From Clitoria ternatea (Eukaryota; Streptophyta; Magnoliopsida; Fabales; Fabaceae): a DNA stretch of 64,000 nucleotides. The notes beneath the pieces were generated by a model that did no database searches, was not told the origin of the DNA, and saw only the letters and a program-made list of their open reading frames with translations. This document shows, piece after piece, positions 23,886 through 34,400 of the stretch (positions within the stretch are counted from its first letter, which is position 1; every line of letters begins with the position of its first letter). Both the position numbers and the translations under genes were made by a program. The stretch spans positions 32,180,501-32,244,500 of the forward strand of contig CM075675.1 of NCBI GenBank assembly GCA_037962975.1, written 5' to 3'.

Positions 23886-24517
23886 GAGCTCCATGTTCTG
23901 ATTGAGAAGAAGGCCGGTTCTGAGTGAAATTACCCGAAGGGTTTGAAGTTAAGAATTCTGATTGAAAAGAAGGCCTGTTCCCGAGTAATTGCACCCAAAG
24001 GATTGAAGCCAAGCTCTGAATTCTGAATGAAAACAAGGTAAACTTCCGAATGGAAAACAAGTCGGATGGGTTGATACACAATTGGAACAATTCTGAGTGA
24101 AAACAAGGCAAATTCCAAAGTGAATACATCTGATGGGTTAAATGCTGACTGGAAGAAGGCCAGTTCCGAGTGAAAATGTCCGGTTCCGAGTGAAAATGTC
24201 CGAGCTCCATGTTCTGATTGAGAAGAAGGCCGGTTCCGAGTGAAATTACCCGAAGGGTTTAAAGTTAAGAACCATTTTGATTGAAAAGAAGGCCTGTTAC
24301 CAAGTAATTGCACCCAAAGGATTGAAGCCGAGCTCTGAATTCTGAATGAAAACAAGGCAAACTTCTGAATGGAAAACAAGTCGGATGGGTTGATACACAA
24401 TTGGAACAATTCTAAGTAAAAACAAGGCAAATTCTCAAGTGAATACATCTGATGGGTTAAATGCTGACTGAAGCTGTGAGAGATGCCTGACTTCGGATGA
24501 ATACATCCGAATAGATA
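23886..24517 (+). repeat. 316-bp tandem duplication unique to the 5' LTR
   Basis: gagctccatgttctgattga begins at 23886 and again at 24202, and the following sequence repeats (…cccgaagggtttgaagttaag…, …gatgggttaaatgctgactg…). The 3' LTR has one copy only (near 48568-48840). Either the 5' LTR duplicated the segment after insertion or the 3' LTR lost one. Confidence 0.85.
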
Positions 24518-25393
24518 AGTGCCGATTGGAACCATTCTGAATGAAAGGCGTCCGACCTCAGAAGAATGCATCTGAGTGGATAATGGCCGATTGGAGCTAT
24601 CCTGAAGGAACCACTTTCCGAGTGTATAATGTCGGGCGGATATTGAATGAGTCACTTTCCAAGTTCCATAATTTCCATGAGAAATACTTCTGAATGATGA
24701 AAGATTGATTCTGAAGGAATACTTCTCCGACTGAAGCCCATCCGATTGAAGCATTCCCAATTGAGTGCTTCAAGCAGTGATGAGTTCCAAGCAAAAGCCC
24801 ATCCGATTGAAGCAATTCTGATTGAGTGCTTCAGGCAATGACGAGTTCATCCGAGTGAAACAGTAGCGATTGAATGCTTCAAGCAATGACCCACTTCCGA
24901 GCAAATCAACACCGAGTGAAGAATTTCTTAATGGACAGGGGACCTGATGAATGCTTCTTGGAAAGCCATTTCTGAGTCAATGATATGAACCCAGACTCTC
25001 ACACCGGGTGTCAGGAGTCGGATCAGACCTGTGGATTCAAGCTTTCACTCGGTCTTTTATATGAAAGCAGTCATTTCACTCGGTCTTCTATAGGAGAGCA
25101 TTTATTCCTCTCGGAGTAACTCCCACTGTAGGAGGATACCGACTGGGGCGCTAAACCGAGTCAGAAGGGAAATGTCGACTCCATATTTCCACCATGCTGA
25201 CTTGGATTCCCACTGCCCAAGTGGATCCATGAATCCTGGACGTGGTGGACAGGGGGCGGAAGTGGAGAAAATAAAGAATTTCCCACCAGCCGTTGTCCTC
25301 CCCAAACAGGTAGTGGCCAGGACAGCACCACTACGTACCTGGGTGAGTGGAAACTTGGGTTGTCCCAAACACTCAGCCCCCGTCTTGGACCCC

Positions 25394-25400
25394 TATAAAT
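25394..25400 (+). promoter_or_regulatory. TATA box of element B 5' LTR
   Basis: tataaat in ggacccctataaatgcccca. It is the first good TATA after the long U3 repeat field and is followed by a C-rich leader. The 3' LTR keeps it at 49759-49765. Confidence 0.65.
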
Positions 25401-25799
25401 GCCCCAGCTGAAGAAGCTCAAGGGGTTGGATTTTTTCACCTGACAACTGAACTCTGCCTTTACTCTCTCCAAGTCCCAGTACCTAATCCTCTCCACAACC
25501 GTCCAGCACCTCTGATCCTTGACACCGTCCCAACAGCACCATCCCCCTCCTAATCCTCTCCACAACCGTCCAGCACCTCTAATCCTTGACACCGTCCCAA
25601 CAGCATCTTCCCAACAACACCTTCCCAACAGCACCGTCCCCCTCCTAATCCTCTCCATAACCGTCCAGCACCATTAATCCTTCATACCGAGCAGCGCCTC
25701 TCAAATCCTCACAATACCGTCCTTGCGCCAAGCCTTTACACAGCCCCAGCACACTCACCCACACATCGTCTCAGAAAGGAGAACACTCTGGTACGTTTC

Positions 25800-25990
25800 C
25801 TTTCCTCACTCGGTTTTCCTCGTCCTCACTCGGTTTTCCCTTTCCTCACTTGGTTTTCCTCGTCCTCACTCGGTTTTCCTTTTCCTCACTTGGTTTTCCT
25901 CGTCCTTACTCAGTTTTCCTTTTTCTCATTTGGTTTTTCTTCTCCTACTCAGTTTTTCTTCTCTCACTCGATTTTCGCTCATTTTTCCCT
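25800..25990 (+). repeat. 18-19-bp tandem repeat ctcactcggttttcct
   Basis: About ten copies of (c/t)tcactcggttttcctygtc, degenerating downstream. The core cactcgg is the reverse complement of the ccgagtg motif that fills the U3, so the two arrays face each other across the TATA box. The 3' LTR copy is at 50160-50345. Confidence 0.85.
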
Positions 25991-26142
25991 CTCTTTTCCG
26001 AACTTACTTTTTCTCTTTCTCTCTTGTAGCTTCTGCTACCCCCCCCTCTTTTCTATCTTTTTTTTTGTCCTTTACTTTTAAGTTTTACTTAAAAAAGAAG
26101 AAAATTTCAATCATCCATTTCCTAAAAAAAAATTTAAAAGAA

Positions 26143-26653
26143 CTATGTAACCCTGATTTCTTGGTAACTCAAGAATACGTAGGAGCAGGACTTTAAATCC
26201 TATCGGGCCCACCTTTCCCATTTTTATTCCTATTTTTATTTTCTTTATTTTTCCTTTGCAACTCCCTTTCTATCCACTTCCATGAAAATCAATTTAGACG
26301 TGACGTCTTGTTGATTTTCCCCTATCTTTGGTAGGCCATCGCCACAAGGAACGAAATACTTGGGACGAGACGTCCCGCTTATCCCCTTCCCGTTTCTAAC
26401 CCCGCATTTTGATTAAATCCCATGAAAATCAATTTAGACGTGACGTCTTGTTGATTTTCCCCTATCTTTGGTAGGCCATCACCACAAGGAACGGGATACT
26501 TGGGACGAGACGTCCCGCTTACCCCCTTTCCATTTCTAACCCCGTATTTTGATTAAAGGATGACTAATTTAGACGCAACATCTTGTTAGTATCCTTCCCT
26601 TTTCCTGTTATACCAAAGCCAAGGTTAATTTGGATGCGACATCCTGTTGACCT
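26143..26653 (+). repeat. Hairpin block of element B 5' LTR (same families as in element A)
   Basis: 26143-26182 is a hairpin with outer stem CTATGTA/TACGTAG and inner TTCTTG/CAAGAA, followed by ggagcagga and gtcgggccc-like sequence. Then come family members: 26284-26319 and 26424-26459 (outer GAAAATCAA/TTGATTTTC, inner AGACG-tga-CGTCT), 26556-26596 (outer AAGGAT.ACTAA/TTAGTATCCTT) and 26621-26653 (inner GGATG-cga-CATCC). Two GGGACG-aga-CGTCCC hairpins lie between them (26362-26376 and about 26502). The 3' LTR carries the same block at 50498-51007. Confidence 0.82.
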
Positions 26654-26775
26654 AAACTCCATGTCTGTTCAGTTTGTTCCTTCTGTTTTTGCACAAAGTA
26701 CAACAATGAAAGGGGAGAAATATAACATCTTTTGTAAGGCTAGTTATGTTGCCCATTTTCAATCTTGGTACTGTT

Positions 26776-26780
26776 TCTGA
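26776..26780. repeat. Target-site duplication tctga, left copy (right copy 29231-29235)
   Basis: tctga flanks the solo LTR on both sides. The 3' LTR of element B has the empty site, a single tctga at 51131-51135 in gtttctgacaggcgatg. Confidence 0.93.
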
Positions 26781-29230
26781 TGATAAGTGCTTTATAATAC
26801 AATAAATTAGGTCTAAATTGCTTAGGATTTTAGTCATTATCCACTGTATTTCCTTTATTTATTACGATTGTTGCTTTCTTTCCACTCTATTCTACTTGGG
26901 TATGTTATTTTGCAGGAATTAAGGTAATAAAGGGTCAAAAACAAGAGAAAAACGACCATAAAATGATAAAGAAACAAGAAGAACAAGCCCAAAGTAGAAA
27001 GAACTCTCTTTTTATGCTGAATTCCGACTCAGAATGCTGAAATCCGACTCAGAAATGCTGAATTCCGACTCAAAATGACCAAATCCAAGTGGGATGACTG
27101 AGAAAGGACCAAATCCGAGTGGAATACTACACTGTTGAAGGTAAATCTGAGTGGAATGGCTCAGAATGGAGCCTTTCCGAGTGGAACGACTCAGAATGGA
27201 GCATTGCCGAGTGGAAAGTTCCCTGTCAAAGCCATTCCGAGTGATAAATGGCTGAGGTTCAATGCTGAAATGGAATGAGTATCGGTTGGAGGAGATTCCG
27301 AGTGGAAACTTCCCCGACTGCGTCCATTCCGAGTGAAAAAAGGAGATTGACCTTCAATAAATATGTCCAAAACTATTCTCCGAGTGAAAGGATTGCTGAT
27401 TGAAGTGAATCTGAGTGGGAGCTTTCTGATTGCAACTAATCCGAGTGAAAAGCTGTTCCGAGTGAATGTATCCAAATGAATGAGACTGAGTGAATTCCAA
27501 AGCAAAGCTTTAACCGAGTGGTCCAAATTCAGAGACAGCCGAGTGAAAATGATTGGGAACCGATTGAATCTGAACCGAGTGAGTCTTCAATCAGTTCCGA
27601 ATGAACTCCATGAACCTGAGTCGAGTGAATGGTTTCAGTCGGATCCGAGTCCCTCTTCAGTCAATTCCGAGCAACACAAGCAAATCCGAGCAAGGTTTCT
27701 CTGAGTGAAACAATGAAAAAGAGAACCTCTCGCTTGAGCGAACCTTTATCCGCTTGAGCGAGACGGTTTCCTTCAACAAACGCTTAAGCGAAAAACTCTC
27801 GCTCAAGCGAAACCGACCGATTTTCTTAAATACCGACCCTCAACTCAATACCGAGTGAAGATTTCACTCGGTTTTATGTACGAACAGTACCATTTTCACT
27901 CGGTTTTGGGCACAAAAGGCACCCTTTCACTCAGATTTTGCAGAAAAGATGAAAACCGACCCATTTTTCCACTCGGAATTTGCCCAGCTGAATAAATCCA
28001 AGCACCGAATTATTGGAAATATTAAAATAATGCAAATTGGCACAGCTGGAACTCACATGCACCGAAAGTTTCCTCCCACTTGCAATTACAACGCGTTTCT
28101 TAGCTGGATCCCCCCTTTCCATCGCCTATAAAAGGAGAAGAAGTTGCAAGCATCCAGAATCAATCATCTCTTCCCATCAATTACCATCAGATTCATTTTC
28201 TTTTCTTTTCTTCGTTACTTTCTCTCTTTTTCTCTTTAGTTTTCTTATTTTCCATTTTTCTTTCTCTATTCGTTTTTATTTTCTTTCTTTTTATTTTCTT
28301 TTCTTTCTTTTATTTTGTAAGAGTGTGAGGGCTGTAAAAGTGAGAATTTAAATTTGTAATTGGTGGAGAAATTATTGCAACAAGGAATTACAGTGGTAAA
28401 TTATTCTGAGCTTTTGGAGAAACCCGTAAGTGTTTATTATTACCATGTCTTGTATGTTTTATTTTTCCATTATTTATATGAATTTGAATTATTTCATGAG
28501 TAGCTAAATTAATTATCTTGGGATAAAGGGGGTATGATAATATTTTATTTTAATGTTATTTTGACTTGGAATTAAATAAATTTCTGTTTTCCATTTAGTT
28601 CAATTATGCTTAATGCTTTTAGTGATTCCTAACAAGAACCTCAATGATAAAACTGTATACTTGCGGGTATATTAGTAAGTTTAGGTAATAAATAGAATCG
28701 AGAGATTTATTTTTACCAGAAAGCTTTGAACTAAACCTAAGATTTTTGAAATGCTTTTTGTGACCTCGGTAAAACCATGAAAGTAATCAAAATTCTTTTG
28801 AGGAAATAAAAGGGATTTTCATAAAACGATAATCGGCCTTTCTAAGGATTAAGCAGCGCTTTCCATAGGTTAGGTACATTAATAGGATTCCGAGAGGAAC
28901 ATATTAATTAGCTTTTGGAAAATTCACCTTGGAAAACTTAATTCGATTCTTATTTATGAAAAGTTAAAATTCATTAACATAAAATAGAGTCTTAATCCCC
29001 CGAAATCCCAAGATATTCTCAACTCTGATTTTTAAGTGTCAAGTAAATTTTATTTTTATATTAATTCGTATCTGTGCAACTTTAATTTGTGCTTTATTTT
29101 ATAAAAATCTTAAAAATCAATTGTGTGGATAATTAAATTTCAATATGCTGGTACTTTGAACAAAGTCACTGTGGAGAACGATAATCTTTTATATTACGTG
29201 ACATAACCTGTGCGCTTGCGGGCCCTGTCA
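26781..29230 (+). mobile_element. Solo LTR (2450 bp) nested in the 5' LTR of element B
   Basis: Begins TGATAAGTGC and ends GGCCCTGTCA, with the TSD tctga. There is no internal coding region, PBS or polypurine tract, so this is a solo LTR left by LTR-LTR recombination. It has its own array of ccgagtg motifs (27000-27680), reversed ttcactcgg (27840-27980), the near-palindrome cgcttgagcgaa (27730-27813) and a TATA box (tataaaagg, 28127-28135). The end tgcgcttgcggg resembles the LTR end of the insert at 54430-55737. Lineage not decided. Confidence 0.93.
28127..28135 (+). promoter_or_regulatory. TATA box in the nested solo LTR
   Basis: tataaaagg, preceded by catcgcc and followed by a leader-like stretch with many tttct runs. 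It is the best TATA match in the window. Confidence 0.65.
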
Positions 29231-29235
29231 TCTGA

Positions 29236-29453
29236 CAGGCGATGTAGGGTGCTAATACCTTCCCTACTCGTAACCGACTCCCGAACTTGAATCTCATTCT
29301 TTAAACTAGTGCTTTACTGAACTTAGTTTTTTCCAATGTTTTTCCTATGGATAAAAACATTGGTTGCGACTCCCTGTTTTCTTTTCGAAAGGGTTTCGAA
29401 ACTCGTTTTATTTCGAGAGGGTCGGCCGCGCCGTCGCGATCCCGGTCGCGACA
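29236..29453 (+). repeat. U5 block of element B 5' LTR
   Basis: After the solo LTR the element B LTR resumes. It contains the hairpin GTAGGG...CCCTAC (29244-29267) around gctaatacc, then cgactcccgaac, a PBS-like ggttgcgactccctg (29362-29376) and the LTR end cccggtcgcgaca. The same items in the same order are found at 15547-15752 in A and 51136-51353 in the 3' LTR. Confidence 0.85.
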
Positions 29454-29455
29454 GA

Positions 29456-29474
29456 TGGTGACTCCACTAGGGAC
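29456..29474 (+). promoter_or_regulatory. Element B primer-binding site
   Basis: tggtgactccactagggac stands 2 bp after the LTR end. It is close to the Ogre/Tat PBS known as complementary to the 3' end of a tRNA-Arg; I cannot verify the tRNA here. Confidence 0.8.
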
Positions 29475-30603
29475 ACTTAAGAGAGTCAGGCCAATTTGAT
29501 TGAAAAATGCATGTTCTCGTATATAGCCTTCGTTCGCCTTGATTTCTTCCCTTGTTATTTTTTTTGTTAATTGTCGTAAGTGTATGTTGTTCTTTGTTAG
29601 CTGCTGTAAATGTTTGTTATTATTTCCAATTGTATCTTGTTATTTGTTCTGTTGTCTATGTTTTGCATGTTTGTTGAACCCTAGGGTAGAGGACCATGTT
29701 ATTTTTCTGCAATCATTGAACCCTAGGGTAGACGACTTTGTATATTTATTCTGTGTTTGTTCTTTGTGCAAAATGGGGTAAGGTAAAAGGTATTGAATGC
29801 CCTTCCACACACTACACTCATAATTACTTGCACACACCTATGAGTGGCGCCCTATACCCGGGCCCCAAATGAAGCTTAAGTTAGGAGGGGTTGGTAACAG
29901 AATCCTATGGGATGTACTTCCTATCCGGTGTTCGTGAGAACCTCAACTAGAGTTCGACCTCTCATGATATACGCTCTCATGATATACGCACCTAGTGGAT
30001 TCCCCACTGTTTGCGCCCCTGTCATGGGTAGGATCTTGACTCTGGTGACCTTCTAGATGTCTAGTGGAAGCCACCTGGTGTGGAGAGTCACTTTTAGACA
30101 AGCCATAGGGCCTAGAAAAGACTTTCAACAAAACCCGACCTAGGCTACAAAAGGGCAATCTTTACTTTACCTTATATCATTTTCGCTTTCCCTTTTATCC
30201 AAAAAAAAATGAATTATCTACCACCCACAGGCTTGCTTAATTTTTGAAATAATGACTCATTTTGGAACACACGGTATTCTTTGGGTGAATAGATAATCCC
30301 TTTTTTGATCATGTGCCTCTGAGTCCCTAGTCGTGAGTTTTCCTAATCGTCGAAAAAAACCAAAATGATTTTTTTTGTGTCCTTTCAACCAGATCATCAA
30401 TGACGATTAAGAAAACCCATGATTTTTGACAGCTTGGGCTTACATGAGTTTTGGAAATCGATGTTTCCCAAAAAATATTTCACTTTACATCAGATCCTTG
30501 GGGAAACATGGATATCGAAATATAATAATAACTAATTCTTTTTTTCTTTATCTTGGTGATTTGTAGGAAGCGATTCAGAAGTTGGCAGTATCTCTGAGCA
30601 AGT
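29475..30603 (+). other. Element B leader (untranslated)
   Basis: No coding frame is supported. It has a short direct repeat of ttgaaccctagggtaga (29673 and 29716, each with the palindrome CCCTAGGG), a cccgggcccc block near 29857, and sequence homologous to the window's start. A splice-acceptor-like ttgtag/gaagc lies at about 30562-30573. Confidence 0.7.
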
Positions 30604-31409
30604 ATGGAAATTAACATGAAACATGATAATTATGGTACAGATGTGACAGAGTTGAAGAAAATACTGCATCTTAAAGCCAAGAAGGTTGATACAGTTAGTC
30701 TGCAGGCACTGGGGAAGAGATTGAGTCTGACACAAAAGATGGCCTTTGCCAGAAGATATGGGAAAATCTTAAAACTGTTAGAGGTGGAAGTCCAAACTGA
30801 AGCAATTACAGCTTTGGCACAGTTTTATGACCCACCCCTCCGCTGTTTCACGTTTAGAGATTTTCAGCCGGCTCCGTCAATAGAAGAGTTTGAGCAGATA
30901 TTGGGGTTACAAATGGAAGGGCAAATTCCCTATCACCATCTTGACCATCACGCAACAACCGCTTCAATCGCCCGTGTTTTGAGAATTTCTCCCGAGGAAT
31001 TGAGGAATGTGCAGATGAATAGAAATTAAGTTCCCGGGTTCACCCGAGAATTTCTAGAGAAGCACATGCAGATCCTGGCTGATAAAGAGGAATGGGAGGC
31101 TTTCATGGATACTTTAGCCCTCACTATTTACGGGGTTGTTTTGTTCCCTAATTTAGACAACTACGTGGATTATGACGCTATTGCCGTCTTCCTGGCTCGT
31201 AAGCACCGACTCGAGAATCCTGTTACAGCCGTGTTGGCTAACGTGTATTGCACCATGGATTTCTGCCACACGCAAGGAGGAAAGAGAATCATTTGTTGTT
31301 TGCCTGTTTTGTACGTATGGCTCACATCTCATGCATTCCATCAGATATGTAAAGCTGAGTGCCTAGTTTCTGATCTGAAATTGTGTCAGCTGGCCGCGAA
31401 AAGTGGGCG

Positions 31410-31414
31410 TGAAT
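31410..31414. repeat. Target-site duplication tgaat, left copy (right copy 37178-37182)
   Basis: tgaat lies on both sides of the insert. Joining the flanks at this 5-mer gives the continuous coding sequence seen in element A (gtgagtgggcc at 1671-1681). Confidence 0.92.
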
Positions 31415-34400
31415 TGCAACACCCCTGATTTTCTGTACTCGAATCCCAATGTGATCGTCATAATTAATAAAAATTGCAAATAAATTTTTCACGTTTGAAA
31501 ACATTTCCAATACACCATCATGACCACATCAAGACCCAAATCACAGAAAACCAAAGAGTGAGATTTAGTAATCTATAACTGGATCGATAAATGGTTTGCC
31601 CATAAAGGTATACAAAATAATAGAGTATACAGCGGAAGAATGTGTATACCGGGCATACGCCTAGTCCCATATATGACGATATGAGAAAAGGCTAGGCTAG
31701 CACGCAATGGCATATTATAAGCCTATTAGACAACCATCATCATTCTACAGTTAATTTTATAAGCATGCAAAGCCTAAGGTATAACTATATATATATACAT
31801 GTACACACGGGAGTCTTCTCCCAGCCTTCGCTATCATCAATATACATCAATTAATTTTAATCCTCCCAATACACTGTAAATCATCTCTTACATTCTACAT
31901 ATTTATTCATCATCCATAAATTCAAGAATTATCTTACATATACCACATACTACATTCAAGAATTAATCATCAACGCTCATCATTCAATTTTTAATCCTTC
32001 TAATACACATCAAATCATCTCTTACATACTACATTTATATCCACGATTCACACTTTCGAAGGATCATTCTATACATGTTCAAATTCATTAAAATCGCCTA
32101 CATTCTTAGAATTCATTCATTATACAAGAACCATAAAGGATGCCAGCCAAGGCACTTCCATTACCACTATTTACCTTCACCAAAGCTTTGACTAGAAATC
32201 CGAACTCATCCCATGGAAACCTGCATCACAAGGCTAAAAAGGAGACCACATAGGAGAGTGAGTTATACATTCAAAATGACGAATAATATATATATTGTGA
32301 TCATGTATATATGCATATAAACGTCATGTGTGCTTTGCTATCAAAACATCAATTTATCATTCATTCATTATCTCATTATCACTATGGCATATAAGCCTCA
32401 TGAATCACAATTCATATCATAAATAAGCACAATATATACACAATCACATACACCAACACTTAGCCACTTATCAACAAGGGCATTCATATTCATTATCATC
32501 ATTAATTATAAACATTCACGCCCTTCATCACATTGGGCCATAAATACATATCGTCATATTCACATCATTTCATTTATTCATATATTTTCTTACTTTTATG
32601 TGGTCTTTCCGTATATTAATTTCTCATCCCATCAACACCATACCACCATCTCAATCATCATCAATCATCAGCATATTTTGGCATATCTCCATGCTATATG
32701 TGAATGCTCTTATAGCTAATGCATATGCACAGTGGAATAGACAACAAATGCGGATCCGACTGTGGGAATAAACACCAAGTTGTGGGTTCAAGCATGATCA
32801 CATACCATGCCCCTACTGCAGTAGTAAAATGTGTACACATATATCATAATGCATGCATATTCACCATATTTTTACTGGTACCAAACCGCATCGCCCATCA
32901 TGCAACACATGGTCATTTTCACCATGACCGCGGTATACAACATATTCAACATATGGTGTTGCGGGCCAACCATGATTCTCAACATGACAGTTGTGATCCA
33001 AGGGACCACAGGGGACACCTGCTCCTCAAGAGCCACCCCCACAAGGGTCAACCACATGCAGCTCCCCGTAGCTCAGCATGGGCAGCTTCGTGACTTACAC
33101 ACCAAGTCACAGGGGAACAACATAAATGCTCGTGCACTGAGCCGCCTTCCCACTGGGCCAACCGGGGGAATCCCCTAATATTCCAACACCGGTAGCTATG
33201 ATATGCCATGGATGCAATGCAATGCAAATCAAATGCAAGCTCACTCTGTGCATCCTAAATGCCACTCATCAAACATCATCATCATCATTATAATCACCAA
33301 CACCACTATACACCTTAGTGGATTTTATCATTGTTGGTTTCATAATTATTATTTTTAAGTTTTAATGTGGTATTTCCATCTCAACATATTTCACATATAT
33401 TTCACATCATATAGGCAAGTCAACACTTGCAATCAACTATAACGACATTACAATAATCATATAATTATGTACAAGCCCCTCAAGGCATGTCATACATATA
33501 GTTGGCACCTCAATGGCCATAAACATTATTTCATACCAATCCACACATGGAGATCAAAAGACATAACAAACATCATAATGTTAATCCACACATTTAACGA
33601 GGTATTTTCGAAACATATACATATGTATATAGCAATCATCATTGTCTCACACACGTACAAGTCAATTACTTGTATTCATCACAAGAGTACCATAATAATT
33701 CTCAATAATTATCAAATTGCCATTTCAATTAATTCAATACATATACATGGCAAGGCAAGCATGAGTATCCATCACATACAATAATCACTATTAAATTTAC
33801 TCATGCAATTTGAATGTTAACTCCTCTCCTACCTCAAGAGAAGAGCCGAACGGTTCCAATGCTCCGTATGCTCCTCCACATCATCCGGAATATGATCTAC
33901 ATACCATATGCAAGTGTATTTACATAATTAATAACCATTATAATTCCAAACACTTGTTAGCTTATTATAAAACTCAACCTCAAGTCCTAGACTTGGTAAG
34001 CATCAACTTATGTAATTGTGTTAGGCTTCGGAATTCCTTTCCCAAAGCCAAGATCCTCTAGATCTTAAAGGCTAACTACATCCCACATCATCATTATCTC
34101 ATCCATTACATGATGTATTTTTAATTCACCTCAACTCTTCAAATATCCTCATTATAAAATTTCATTCAAATTTATTAGAAGCCTCTTGGCCCCAATCAAG
34201 ACCATCATCAATTAACAAGTCCTTATAGCATTTATTATCTTACCCAACCTCATAAACATAGTTCAAAACATTATTAACCTCATTAATCAATCCCAATGAT
34301 TCTAAAGGTTCATTCCCTTCTTATAATTCCTTCTAAGACATCAAAAATCATCAAAATTACTTATTTAGTCAAAACCCCCAAATCACTCCACTTAGGGTTT

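Larger units (their letters stand above)
23365..29453 (+). repeat. Element B 5' LTR, interrupted by a solo LTR
   Basis: TGTGAACACC to CGCGACA. The U3 part (23450-25100) is packed with the motif tccgagtgaaa and variants. It then has a TATA box, a leader with repeated rc-motif ctcactcggtttt, a conserved hairpin block, the hairpin family and the U5 block. A 2450-bp solo LTR sits at 26781-29230. Taking away that insert (with one TSD copy) and one unit of the 316-bp duplication leaves about 3318 bp, close to the 3306-bp 3' LTR. Confidence 0.93.

Noticed and set aside
23557..24760. Minus-strand open frames of 217 and 276 codons with repeated FHSE motifs
   Set aside because: They are readings of the ccgagtgaaa repeat field in the element B LTR. 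They have no domain and shift with repeat units; the 3' LTR shows the same pattern in pieces.
25161..25658. Minus-strand open frame of 165 codons (also 49562-50023)
   Set aside because: It is antisense to the LTR promoter and leader, present in both LTRs, low in complexity and without a recognisable domain.
32719..33178. Two overlapping frames (124 and 115 codons)
   Set aside because: Inside the minus-strand solo LTR; ca-rich sequence without domains, and no conserved counterpart.
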